Origin: Bacteroidota bacterium
GTDB taxonomy: Bacteria; Bacteroidota; Bacteroidia; Bacteroidales; P3
DNA length: 64,000 nucleotides
Direction of reading: 5' to 3'
Assembly: GCA_023415495.1 (NCBI GenBank)
Contig: JAEZKK010000023.1
Coordinates: 1-64,000, forward strand
Shown here: piece after piece, positions 27,154-35,459 of the stretch
Layout: every line of letters starts with the position of its first letter
How positions within the stretch are numbered: the stretch's first letter is position 1
Made by a program: the position numbers and the translations under genes
Notes under the pieces: model-generated
The model's database searches: none
Told to the model about the DNA's origin: nothing
Seen by the model: the letters and a program-made list of their open reading frames with translations, nothing else

Positions 27154-27881
27154 TATGCTGTTTGCATTTGCTGTTTTTCTTCAATCAAACCGTATACTTG
27201 TTTCCTGCCTGTAACTGTCTCATTAATAAGGGCCGATTTATATTTTCTAAGCATATTTACCTCTGAGTCACTTTCATTGTCATCAAACTTTATTTTACCA
27301 ACTTTTAGGTTAATAATTAAATCAATGTCAGCACAAACTTTATCCAAATAATTGGCTATTTGAGTTTGTTCATCCTTCGGTGGAACGAGTATCTTAAAAT
27401 GCCTAAAGACTTTCATATTTAACGATGGGACTGTACCTGGTTTTTCAAATTCTGCAAAATCAATATCCTTAAATAGCCAATTAAAATATCTAATATCACA
27501 TTCCCATTCATTTCTGATTATTAATGCCATTAAGTTGTTATCTATCAAACAATCAACAGTATTAATCTTTCTGTGATTCTTCTTCATAGCCTCTCCAATT
27601 TTTGCAGTAAGTATGCTGTTCTTTGGGATTATCTTCCATCCCATTTCTTTGACAAGTGGTTCATTGACATAATTAACACCTATTGTTACGGTTTCGCCAG
27701 CGTGGTTGATATCGCTGGCTTTTAAAAATGGGAAATCCCCATCTTCATTTCCTTGAAGCTCTAAAGGAAATCCATTACCTCCTTCATCATTAAAAATGTC
27801 TTTAACTCTTTTTATCTTCCAATGAGTTGGTTTGAAATCAACCCATTCAATACCTGATTCTTCGTATTTATATTTTGCCAT
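27153..27881 (-). CDS. hsdS: Type I specificity subunit HsdS, half-size
   Basis: The protein has only 242 residues; normal HsdS has about 400 with two target-recognition domains. One domain is present (about residues 15-165, with FPFLKASDIN and GTVPSLNMKVFRHFKILVPP), followed by one conserved helix region (DEQTQIANYLDKV, then KYKSALINETVTGRK). It is not a truncated end: the stop overlaps the next start as TAATG and the frame is clean. Half-size HsdS proteins can work as dimers and then recognise palindromic bipartite sites. It is the middle gene of hsdM-hsdS-hsdR. Confidence 0.88.
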   Translation of the reverse strand: MAKYKYEESGIEWVDFKPTHWKIKRVKDIFNDEGGNGFPLELQGNEDGDFPFLKASDINHAGETVTIGVNYVNEPLVKEMGWKIIPKNSILTAKIGEAMKKNHRKINTVDCLIDNNLMALIIRNEWECDIRYFNWLFKDIDFAEFEKPGTVPSLNMKVFRHFKILVPPKDEQTQIANYLDKVCADIDLIINLKVGKIKFDDNESDSEVNMLRKYKSALINETVTGRKQVYGLIEEKQQMQTA

Positions 27882-29908
27882 TATCTATATTGAATTAGGA
27901 TTTTTTCTGTTTGTCTTTCGAGTGCTAAATAACTATTTAGAATGTCGATACTGTCTTTATGTATCTTTTTGTTGAAGAAATATTTTATCAACTGGATTTC
28001 ATAACCAAGTATTTCAGTCTCTCCATTCATTTCTGCATATTCCCATCGAATAATGGGTTTTTTAATTTCATTGCTTATGTAACTCGAAATCTCACTGCCA
28101 AATGGGACATATTCAGAATCTTCAATGTAGTGTCTGTGAAAAAAAACGGCAGTAAGTTCACAAGTTTTGAGCCAAGCAGTAAACTCTCTGGCTGCAAGGT
28201 CTTTCAATGTTTTATTATTTATTGAAAGCTGCTTTTTTACAAGTGTGTCAAAGGTGTTTTCGCCATCAAATTTGAATTTCAATTGTTGTTCCTTGCCATT
28301 GGGTTCTTTTACCGTTATAGTCATTTCAAAATCCCCATATAGATCAAATTTCTTTTTCACGTTGCTGTTGTTCAATTGAACTGTAAAAGGTTCGTCAATC
28401 CACATTGGCTTTTCGTTCTCGTCAGTTTGCCAAAACAGCACTTTCACTTTATGGTAGCTGAAATCTTCTTTGCTAAACATTTTACAAAATTCGTTTGGTT
28501 TCCAGTTGTCGTATTGTTCCAATATCCATTTTCGGTTTGTTTCTGTGATACGGTTACGTTTGTTGCCAAAACTCTTAGGTTCTTTTTCAAACTGCTGTCT
28601 TGCATTTATGATAAGCACCTTGCCTTGTTTTTGGTTTTCCTTTTTGTTGTTCAGCAACCAGATGTATGTGTAAATACCCGTTTGATAAAACATTTGGTCA
28701 GGAAGCATCACAATGCAATCGAGTAAATCTCTTTCCAGAATATATCTGCGTATTTCGCTTTCAGCACCTCCACAATCGCCATTGCTCAATGGTGAGCCGT
28801 TAAATAGAATGGCTATTTTACTTCCACCATCTTTAGGCTGTTTCATTTTCTCAATCATTGAAAGTAGAAAAAGTAAAGCCCCGTCATTACTTGGTGGTGT
28901 TCCTGCTTTGTAGCGTGTAGTTTCAAACTTTTCTACATCTGCTTTATATTCACTCCAATCCACACCAAAAGGCGGATTGGAAATCATATAGTCAAACTGC
29001 CTACCGTAATGTTTGTCGCCAGGTTCTTTACTGCTTTCAATATCAGGTATCAGCGAATTTCCTTTTGTTATGTTGTCTTTGTTGCTGCCGTCAAGGTCAC
29101 CACGTAAAAGCAAGTCTGTTTTACAAACAGCATAATTCTGTCCCAAATATTCCTGTCCGAAAAGTTGCACCAAAGTTTGCACATTTTGTTGCTCTGCTTC
29201 GGTTTTGGCTTTGTCCATCAAATGCTCTTTGGCGGTGCTCAACATACCGCCTGTTCCACAAGCAGGGTCGTAAATACTGATGGCTTTTGCTGTTTTGGGG
29301 TTAAAGTCAATTTCCATTAACTCAACCATTATGCGAATTATTTCACGGGGCGTAAAGTGTTCGCCTGTGTCTTTTGCATCGTCTTGTGTAAAGCGTTGCA
29401 ACAATTCTTCATATACATAACCCATTTCAATGTTGCTCAGTCGCTGTGTGCTAAAATCTTCATCGTCAACAAGGTCAATAATGCTGTCAAGGCGGTTAGC
29501 CTTCACCATTTTGCTAATGGTTTCACGGTAATTGAATTCGTCAATAATTTCGTTGATGATGTCTGAAAAACCAGTCAGGTATTGACGGAAATGCGTTTCA
29601 ACCTGCGTTGCATCGTCTTTCAGAATTTTGGTCAGTGTCCAGTCAGTTTTGTTGTAATAAGAAACGGTCAGAATTTCACGTTGCTTCACTTTCTTTTTAA
29701 GCTCAGCGTCTGTGATGCTTGGATTGGCTTTCTTGAGTTCGTCTTCTATTTCCTTTCTCTTTTGGATAAGCATACATTCAATCCTGCGAATCATTATCAT
29801 TGGCAGTATTACAGCCTGATACTCGTATGCCTTAAACTTACCACGAAGTTTTTTGGCTCCTTTCCAGAGTTCTCCTGCAAGATTGTTTAGTTTTTCTTTA
29901 TTCAGCAT
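27881..29908 (-). CDS. hsdM: Type I methyltransferase subunit HsdM
   Basis: The protein has 675 residues: an N-terminal HsdM helical domain (LAGELWKGAKKLRGKFKAYEY), then an N6-adenine methyltransferase domain with motif I DPACGTGGML near residue 215 and motif IV NPPFGVDW near residue 311. About 150 extra C-terminal residues are of unknown role. HsdM methylates adenine in both strands of the target chosen by HsdS. It is the first gene, with TAATG coupling to hsdS. The start at 29908 follows a TATTTTTG box at 29942-29935 on the minus strand. Confidence 0.93.
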   Translation of the reverse strand: MLNKEKLNNLAGELWKGAKKLRGKFKAYEYQAVILPMIMIRRIECMLIQKRKEIEDELKKANPSITDAELKKKVKQREILTVSYYNKTDWTLTKILKDDATQVETHFRQYLTGFSDIINEIIDEFNYRETISKMVKANRLDSIIDLVDDEDFSTQRLSNIEMGYVYEELLQRFTQDDAKDTGEHFTPREIIRIMVELMEIDFNPKTAKAISIYDPACGTGGMLSTAKEHLMDKAKTEAEQQNVQTLVQLFGQEYLGQNYAVCKTDLLLRGDLDGSNKDNITKGNSLIPDIESSKEPGDKHYGRQFDYMISNPPFGVDWSEYKADVEKFETTRYKAGTPPSNDGALLFLLSMIEKMKQPKDGGSKIAILFNGSPLSNGDCGGAESEIRRYILERDLLDCIVMLPDQMFYQTGIYTYIWLLNNKKENQKQGKVLIINARQQFEKEPKSFGNKRNRITETNRKWILEQYDNWKPNEFCKMFSKEDFSYHKVKVLFWQTDENEKPMWIDEPFTVQLNNSNVKKKFDLYGDFEMTITVKEPNGKEQQLKFKFDGENTFDTLVKKQLSINNKTLKDLAAREFTAWLKTCELTAVFFHRHYIEDSEYVPFGSEISSYISNEIKKPIIRWEYAEMNGETEILGYEIQLIKYFFNKKIHKDSIDILNSYLALERQTEKILIQYR

Positions 29909-29981
29909 TTAATTTCCCTTATCTAATTATGTTTCAAAAATACACTTTAAGTTTCAACAAAGCTCTTGGTGTGTCGGCAAA

Positions 29982-30047
29982 ATTGCAGCTCTTTTGCAAG
30001 CTTTGGTTTTGAGCGTCGGCTCGTGGGGCTTGCAAATGTGCTGCAAT
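29982..30047. repeat. Nested inverted repeat (cruciform) upstream of hsdM
   Basis: The 20-base arms 29982-30001 and 30028-30047 are complementary at 18 of 20 positions; the core words are ATTGCAGC/GCTGCAAT and TTTGCAAGC/GCTTGCAAA. The 26-base loop has its own small hairpin, GAGC-GTCG-GCTC (30011-30022). The element is more GC-rich than the surrounding spacer. It lies 74 bases before the hsdM start. The rest of 29909-30548 shows no gene I can support; a 12-bp palindrome ACACAATTGTGT lies at 30225-30236. Confidence 0.7.
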
Positions 30048-30548
30048 GTGGGTGGGGTTTCCTTCTTCTTTTTTTGCGGGGGGAAGAAAAAAACAAAATA
30101 AATTTCCATCAAATTTGCACTGTCCTGTCAAAAAGCTAAATCCTTTCTATTTTCAGTTTATCACTATCGTATCTGTCTGGTCGTATGTCTTTTTACACTT
30201 GTTGCCAACATTTGTATATACGCAACACAATTGTGTATATATTTCATATATCCACCGTCCTTGTTTTACTAATTCATATAATACTAATACATTATAAATA
30301 ATTTGTGTATTTTAATGCAATTGCGTATACAGTCTTTTTATGTGGCAGTTAAGGTTGCTGCAACTCGGAAACCTATGTTTCTCATCAGTACCAGGATTAT
30401 AGATGCAAAACTAAATACTACTTCATCTTTAAATGATAAAAAGTTCTTTATTTTTATTTCGTGTATCATTTTCTTCTATTTTCTATTTTTACATTTTCTC
30501 TGCAATTATACAACATTTAATTCATATATCAAGTATTTTATTTTTCCG

Positions 30549-30646
30549 TCGTGCGGGATATGCTATCCCACACGTTGTTAATATTAGGATATGCTATCCG
30601 AAAGATTATTCTTGAAAATGAAATAACGGATTGAAAATCCTTATAG
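30549..30646. repeat. Palindrome array, right copy
   Basis: GTGCGGGATA-TGC-TATCCCACAC (30551-30573, one mismatch), then AGGATA-TGC-TATCC, then GGATT-GAA-AATCC and TTATAG. Same orientation and block order as 24001-24092. A looser match (words ACTCTTTTCT and CTTAGTGTT) precedes the left copy and follows this one. Confidence 0.75.
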
Positions 30647-30793
30647 TAATATAGTGCGTGATTACAAATCCCAAATAATACTCTTTTCTAAATCTTAGGG
30701 AAAAAGTTTCAAGGGGTTTTCTTAGTGTTTTCAAGGGGTTGGAGGGATTGTTGATAAGTTTTTTGGGATTTTAGTGGTTTGTATTGGTTTTTA

Positions 30794-30827
30794 TTTGTAA
30801 TTTTATGGTCGGTTTTAATTATATTTG
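30794..30827 (+). promoter_or_regulatory. Promoter of the plasmid-like block
   Basis: TTTG (30794-30797), a 22-base spacer, then TATATTTG (30820-30827). The first ATG after it is at 30856, which fixes the start of the next gene and rejects a longer frame from 30784. Confidence 0.6.
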
Positions 30828-30855
30828 TTTGCTTAATTTTTTAATTTATTACCCT

Positions 30856-31677
30856 ATGGAAGATGTTGATAATACGTATTATAAGCTTTATGTTAGCCTC
30901 TTGAACGAAGATGAAAATGAGGTTAAGAGGATTTGGATGAAAAATTCTTGTGAGAAAATCTACCATAAGAAAAAGTTTGTTAAGGAGTATTGCCAAAGGG
31001 TAAAATGCGATTTTATGATTGCTCTCTATGCTATTCGTCAAACCATGATTGAAGAGGGGGATTATGCTGAGGCTGAGATGAATGATATTACTAATAATAT
31101 TATCTCCTTGGCTAAAAAAAGGCAGAACAACCCTAAGGAATATATCGAGGATGGATTGATTATCCCTTGCAAGAAAGAGAATATCAACTCTCTGCCTTAT
31201 TTCCAAAGGCTTTTCTATCTGCCTATTGCTAAGGTTAAGGGTATTGAGAACAAAGATATTAAGCAAAAGAATTACAAGAGAAAAGAAATTATAAATCCTC
31301 AACTCTTAGTCGAAAATTCTATCGAAAACCCTCTAAGCAAGAAAACTGTAAAAATGATATTTATAGGGCTTTTTGCTTTGGATTGCGTTGGTATTGAGAG
31401 CGAAGAGGATTTTCTTGCCTTTTTTGGGCATTATAGGGGTAAGAAAAGTATTAATCCTAAGGTGAAATGGCGTAAGACCAAGAGTTTATGTGCGTATTTT
31501 GTAGATTCTCTATCCCATAATTTGCTAAAAAAAGACAGAACACAGTGGAAAGCATTTGAAAATCTGTTCGATACAAAAGGGCTTGCAAGTGCTAAAAACG
31601 ATTTTCTCAAAACTGGAAATCCCCCAAAAGGGCATAGAGAAATTGCAGCACTTATCGATAAATCCTTATCAAAATAG
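30856..31677 (+). CDS. Unassigned protein of the plasmid-like block (RteC-like ending?)
   Basis: From the ATG at 30856 the protein has 273 residues. I do not recognise a firm family. It is basic and helical. The C-terminal 90 residues, with VKWRKTKSLCAYFVDSLS and then TGNPPKGHREIAALIDKSL, recall the ends of RteC-like and other Bacteroidota mobile-element proteins that test for a K-W-x-G/K...GH-x-x-I pattern. It is the first gene after the promoter and 182 bases before the RepA-type gene. A DNA-binding or replication-control role is a guess. Confidence 0.55.
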   Translation: MEDVDNTYYKLYVSLLNEDENEVKRIWMKNSCEKIYHKKKFVKEYCQRVKCDFMIALYAIRQTMIEEGDYAEAEMNDITNNIISLAKKRQNNPKEYIEDGLIIPCKKENINSLPYFQRLFYLPIAKVKGIENKDIKQKNYKRKEIINPQLLVENSIENPLSKKTVKMIFIGLFALDCVGIESEEDFLAFFGHYRGKKSINPKVKWRKTKSLCAYFVDSLSHNLLKKDRTQWKAFENLFDTKGLASAKNDFLKTGNPPKGHREIAALIDKSLSK

Positions 31678-31859
31678 AGTTTTATACCCCATAATTTTAC
31701 CCACCCTATATTTTCCAAAATCTAACCCTATTATAGGTACGATTATAGGTACGATATAGGGTTGTTTTTTTGTCTTTTTGTTGGAATTTTGCCTGTGAAA
31801 TCAAAGCGATTTTATGAATTGGCCAATTCATCTTTTTTAATAACTAATTATTTTTTAAG

Positions 31860-32996
31860 ATGAAAAATTCTAAGAAAGTGTCAGACAAGACCTTAAAACA
31901 AATTATTAAGCCTAAAGCAAAGCCAAAAGCTAAAGCCAAAGCAAAAGAAAAAGACCCTGTAAAGGATTATAAGAAGAAGGTTACCAACATTATGGAGAAG
32001 GAGTTTGAGAAACTTGAGAAAGGCGTTGTGAAGGAAAATGAGGCAAAGGATATTTCTATTCCAAATGTGAATGGTTTGGAGCTGTTGAGCGATAGTTTGG
32101 AGGAGATTCCAAAGCTGGTAGAGCCTATATTTCACAGAGTTGGACTTGCAGCACTTATTGGCTCATCCGATACTGGGAAGTCGTCCTTGCTTAGGGAGCT
32201 TTGCGTATCGGTCGTTACAGGTAGGAAGTTCTTGAATTGGGAGGTTAAGCCCCTGCATAAGAGGGCGTACTATGTTTCTACTGAGGATGATAAGATGGCT
32301 ATCTCCTATCTTCTAAAGAAGCAAAACAAGGATTATAAGCTAAAGCCTAAGGAGTTAGAGAATTTGGTTTATATCTTTGAGACAGAAAATCTTATCGGCA
32401 GGATTGAGAGCGAGCTAAGCCAAAAGCCTGCAGACTTGGTAGTTATAGATGCCTTTGCAGATGTATTCACAGGGCAACTATATGAAACCAACCGTGTTAG
32501 AGCTTTCCTTAACGATTTCTCCCAGCTATCTCAGAAATACGGCTGCCTTGTACTATTTCTACATCATACCAATAAAAGAAGCGATAACCTCGAGCCGAGC
32601 AAGCATAACGCACTTGGTTCACAAGGATTTGAAGCAAAGATGAGGCTGATGATAGAGCTAAAAAGCGATATGCAATCTGTCAATAAGAAACATTTCTGTA
32701 TAGTCAAAGGGAACTACCTTTCTCACCAATACAAGACCCATTCCTTCGAGGTACAATTCACAGACAACCTGACCTTTAACAACCTCGAAACCCGCACTCA
32801 CTACGAACTCCTAACCCAGAAAAAGGAAAGAAGAGAGACAATAGAATCGGAGTATAACGAGATAATGGGATTAAAGGAACAGGGACTTACGCACAAGGAA
32901 ATAGGCTTGGAACTTGGAATTGTTGAATCTTCTGTTGGCAGAAAACTATCAAGATATAAAAAACTACTTGCATTAGAGAGTAATAATCCAAAATAA
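31860..32996 (+). CDS. RepA-type AAA ATPase (plasmid/phage replicative helicase)
   Basis: The protein has 378 residues. The N-terminal tail is rich in K and A (KPKAKPKAKAKAKEK). The AAA_25/RepA-like core starts near residue 85, with Walker A IGSSDTGKSSLL, Walker B LVVIDAFADVF and sensor segment VLFLHHTNKR. The C-terminus has a helix-turn-helix (LTHKEIGLELGIVESSVGRKLSRY). Proteins of this type unwind plasmid or prophage origins as hexamers. It is followed by a 275-base spacer with iteron-like repeats and then a primase-like gene. Confidence 0.85.
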   Translation: MKNSKKVSDKTLKQIIKPKAKPKAKAKAKEKDPVKDYKKKVTNIMEKEFEKLEKGVVKENEAKDISIPNVNGLELLSDSLEEIPKLVEPIFHRVGLAALIGSSDTGKSSLLRELCVSVVTGRKFLNWEVKPLHKRAYYVSTEDDKMAISYLLKKQNKDYKLKPKELENLVYIFETENLIGRIESELSQKPADLVVIDAFADVFTGQLYETNRVRAFLNDFSQLSQKYGCLVLFLHHTNKRSDNLEPSKHNALGSQGFEAKMRLMIELKSDMQSVNKKHFCIVKGNYLSHQYKTHSFEVQFTDNLTFNNLETRTHYELLTQKKERRETIESEYNEIMGLKEQGLTHKEIGLELGIVESSVGRKLSRYKKLLALESNNPK

Positions 32997-33016
32997 TTTT
33001 AATAAATAAAGGGACG

Positions 33017-33155
33017 GACTTCTGCACTAAGCATCCTTGACTTAGTGCAAGTCTGTACCTATTAAACAACTTGCGTGCACTCACTCTTCTAAGGGGTATG
33101 CAAGTGTGCAAGTTGCTTAATTATTAGAATATTAGCAATATTAAGTGTGCAAGTT
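33017..33155. repeat. Iteron-like repeats and hairpins, candidate origin
   Basis: AAGTGTGCAAGTT occurs exactly twice, at 33102-33114 and 33143-33155 (41-base period). The shorter TGCAAGT occurs four times between 33047 and 33154. A hairpin TGCACTAAG/CTTAGTGCA spans 33023-33049 with an outer GACT/AGTC pair, and CAACTTGC/GCAAGTTG pairs 33067-33074 with 33108-33115. The region is AT-rich on its right side. The position between a RepA-type helicase and a primase-like gene fits a replication origin. Confidence 0.5.
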
Positions 33156-33188
33156 TATTAATTATCAAGCAATTAAATTAAATTAACT

Positions 33189-33217
33189 GGATTGCTTCGC
33201 CTTCGGCTCGCAATGAC
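33189..33217. repeat. REP-like hairpin
   Basis: GGATTGCTTCGCC, TTC, GGCTCGCAATGACG: outer stem ATTGC/GCAAT and inner stem GCC/GGC. The words GGATTGCTTCG and CGCAATGACG are those of a very widespread extragenic palindrome found in many bacterial genomes. Confidence 0.6.
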
Positions 33218-33271
33218 GTGATACAAAGACTAATTTAAAAATTAAAATTTAAAATTTAAAACTAAAACAAG

Positions 33272-34204
33272 ATGATAATTTTAGAAAAATATAAGGGGGC
33301 GGCAACGAGATATACATGCCCAAAATGTGGACGAAAAAGATGTTTCACAAGGTATATCAACACTGATAATAATCAGTATATCAATAATAATGTGGGGATT
33401 TGTAACCATATTCAGAGTTGTGGTTATCATTTCTCTCCTAAGGAGTTTTTTGGGGAGAATAAGGAGTTTAAGGTCTTTAATGTCTTTAAGGACATTAAAC
33501 TCCCTAAAGAACTTAAACCTATTCATAAGATTGACAAGAAGATAATGCTCGCTACTCTTGGGAATGATTCTTATTTTATGGAGTTTCTAAGGAGTAGGTT
33601 TCCAGAGCAATGGGTGGATAGGGTAAGGAACGATTATATGATTTGCGGAGATAAGAATAAAAGAGTAATATTCTGGCAAATAGACGAATACCTAAGATTA
33701 AGAACAGGTAAGATTATGGCATACGACCCAATCACCGGCAAGAGATTGAAAGAAGATAATTTAAAAATTGAAAATTACAATTTAAAAATTCAGCCCCTAA
33801 CTTGGGTTCATTCAGAGCTTAAGAAGGCGGAGATTTTGGATAAGGATTGGCAATTGACCCAGTGTTTGTTTGGGCTACATTTGATTAGGAAATATCCCGA
33901 AAAACCTGTGTTTGTGGTTGAGAGTGAGAAAACTGCCGTTATTATGTCCATCCTAAAACCAAAGTACTTATGGTTAGCTACTGGGGGTTTATCTCTGCTT
34001 AGCTGGGAGAAGATTTGGGCTATTAGAGATAGGCAAATTAGGCTGTTTCCCGACCTTGGATGCTTTGAGAAATGGGAGAGCAAGGCAGAGGAGATTGAGC
34101 AGAAAATAGGGGTTAAAATGGTTGTGGATGACTTTGTGGAGAGGTATCAGCACCATTATAATCTAAAACAGGGCGATGACCTTGCGGATATTTTTAAGTT
34201 TTAA
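33272..34204 (+). CDS. DUF6371 primase-like protein
   Basis: The protein has 310 residues. The N-terminal zinc-ribbon has YTCPKCGRKRCFTRY and GICNHIQSCGYHFSP (four or five cysteines and a histidine), as in CHC2-type primase fingers. The central and C-terminal part is Toprim-like: VFVVESEKTAVIMS, WLATGGLSLL and IRLFPDLGCFEKW. It probably makes primers for the RepA-type helicase. Residues about 163-173 (NLKIENYNLKI) are encoded by an AT-rich repeat that is otherwise intergenic and appear to be an in-frame insertion. Confidence 0.8.
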   Translation: MIILEKYKGAATRYTCPKCGRKRCFTRYINTDNNQYINNNVGICNHIQSCGYHFSPKEFFGENKEFKVFNVFKDIKLPKELKPIHKIDKKIMLATLGNDSYFMEFLRSRFPEQWVDRVRNDYMICGDKNKRVIFWQIDEYLRLRTGKIMAYDPITGKRLKEDNLKIENYNLKIQPLTWVHSELKKAEILDKDWQLTQCLFGLHLIRKYPEKPVFVVESEKTAVIMSILKPKYLWLATGGLSLLSWEKIWAIRDRQIRLFPDLGCFEKWESKAEEIEQKIGVKMVVDDFVERYQHHYNLKQGDDLADIFKF

Positions 34205-34221
34205 ATTTTAAGTTTTAAATT

Positions 34222-34413
34222 ATGAGACAAGATAGGTTACCAAAATACACATTGAAGGAGGTTTGTAATATTTTAAAAATCTCTCAAACAACTCTTTATA
34301 GAATTAGAAAAGAGAATGGTTTATTGACAAAGGTGGTGAAACGCAGGTATTGTGAGCAGGAAATTGAGGAGTTGGGCAGGATTATACTTGATAGATATAA
34401 TCAAGATCCGTAG
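34222..34413 (+). CDS. Small excisionase/MerR-like HTH protein
   Basis: The protein has 63 residues. LPKYTLKEVCNILKISQTTLYRIRKENGL is a MerR/excisionase-type helix-turn-helix (quoted words: TLKEVCNILKIS, TTLYRIRKENG). The rest, VVKRRYCEQEIEELGRII, forms the wing and last helix. In mobile elements such proteins direct excision or regulate replication genes. It starts 18 bases after the DUF6371 gene. Confidence 0.75.
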   Translation: MRQDRLPKYTLKEVCNILKISQTTLYRIRKENGLLTKVVKRRYCEQEIEELGRIILDRYNQDP

Positions 34414-34570
34414 CAATAGAATTTAATTCCAATCTTTGGAAGTCAAACGAGGTCTAACGAGGTCTATATGGCTAATATGCAGAGATATATGCGTATCTTT
34501 GCAATATGAATTACGGGAAGAGGTGCACATCTTCTAAAATTAGTATTAACTATTTAAAAACAAAAAGATT

Positions 34571-34993
34571 ATGGCAATCAATTATGTAAGAGTAAAGCGT
34601 TTTATCCATACTGGATTTTCTCCAGGAGAGAAATACCTTGCTCAAATTTTCAGAAATTCGGATGTAACCATGGATGAGTTATGCAAGGAGATATCCCAAA
34701 GCACAACCGTTTCTTACCCAGATGTTTTAGCCTGCTTAAAGGCTTTGGAGATAAATGTTTCCAGACATATTTTAGCAGGGCGTGCAGTGAAATTCAACCT
34801 TTTAGGTTCGTTTATCCCTGGCATAAAAGCTAAGGCAATGGACACCTTGGACGAGGTAGATGTAACGACCATAAAGAGAGCGAAATGCAGGTTCTACCCA
34901 TCGCCAACCTTTATGAGCGACCTTTCCAAGACCACATTTGTCTTAAAAGACCTTGAGGTAAAGGGTTACCAACCAGAGACTCCAACCCCTTAA
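34571..34993 (+). CDS. HU-like DNA-binding protein (HU-HIG type)
   Basis: The protein has 140 residues. MAINYVRVKRFIHTGFSPGEKYLAQ and the body with VSYPDVLACLKALEINVSRHILAGRAVKFNLLGSFIPGIKAKA (quoted in parts) match the Bacteroidota HU-related family. The usual C-terminal Ig-like extension is absent or very short (ends PETPTP). It would bend or coat DNA of the element. An upstream 158-base gap has no clear promoter box. Confidence 0.8.
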   Translation: MAINYVRVKRFIHTGFSPGEKYLAQIFRNSDVTMDELCKEISQSTTVSYPDVLACLKALEINVSRHILAGRAVKFNLLGSFIPGIKAKAMDTLDEVDVTTIKRAKCRFYPSPTFMSDLSKTTFVLKDLEVKGYQPETPTP

Positions 34994-35047
34994 CTTTTAA
35001 ATTTTAAGTTTTAAATTTTAAATTGGGGTGAGACCTTCACTTATTTT

Positions 35048-35083
35048 AAGGAGCTTAGGGTTATAAAAGACTTTAAGCTCCTT
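35048..35083. terminator. Hairpin after the HU-like gene
   Basis: AAGGAGCTTA (35048-35057) and TAAGCTCCTT (35074-35083) form a perfect 10-bp stem with a 16-base loop. It lies 55 bases past the HU-like stop. T-rich sequence follows but not a clean run. Confidence 0.5.
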
Positions 35084-35160
35084 AATCTCTTTTAGTTTTG
35101 TAAGTAATCCGATAATTCCCATGCTCTTATAAATGCAAATTTTAAGACAATGTAAATTTA

Positions 35161-35214
35161 TCGTCCATAGACGAAGATTATGGTCATTAATGCATTTTTT
35201 TCGTCTATAAACGA
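35161..35214. promoter_or_regulatory. Two operator-like palindromes, 40 bases apart
   Basis: TCGTCCATAGACGA (35161-35174) and TCGTCTATAAACGA (35201-35214) are two versions of the palindrome TCGTCTATAGACGA. Start-to-start distance is exactly 40 bases, about four helical turns. They lie in the 466-base spacer between the HU-like gene and yebC. The rest of that spacer has an end copy of an AT-rich repeat (34991-35022) and no gene. Confidence 0.5.
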
Positions 35215-35309
35215 AAATTTTTCATTCTTTGTGTTTTTTGTCAATGTTATTATTGGGTAAGGGTAAAACATCTCACTACTTTTTTTAGGATTATAATGTA
35301 GAAAATCTG

Positions 35310-35317
35310 TATCTTTG
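35310..35317 (+). promoter_or_regulatory. -7 box before yebC
   Basis: TATCTTTG, 143 bases before the ATG at 35460, so the leader would be long and T-rich. Confidence 0.45.
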
Positions 35318-35459
35318 CTGATTGTAAATATTGGATTTTTATTGGTGGGAGGTTTTGGTTTTTGTTGGTTTTCTGATTTTTATCCTTTATTTTCACTTTT
35401 ATTATTATGTATTTTATCAAGTAATTTATTTATTAATTTAATATTGAGATTTAAACTAT

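Noticed and set aside
29982..30047. Integron attC site
   Set aside because: The fold is similar, but the GTTRRRY/RYYYAAC core sites are missing and no integron integrase is in the window.
30340..30420. Minus-strand peptide RNIGFRVAATLTAT that looks like the end of an FGE-type domain
   Set aside because: No upstream part of such a domain could be found in any frame, so a remnant cannot be supported.
29934..30615. Several open frames of 60-90 codons in the spacer before and after the nested repeat
   Set aside because: They have low-complexity or F/Y/S-rich translations, overlap palindromes, and lack promoters or recognisable domains.
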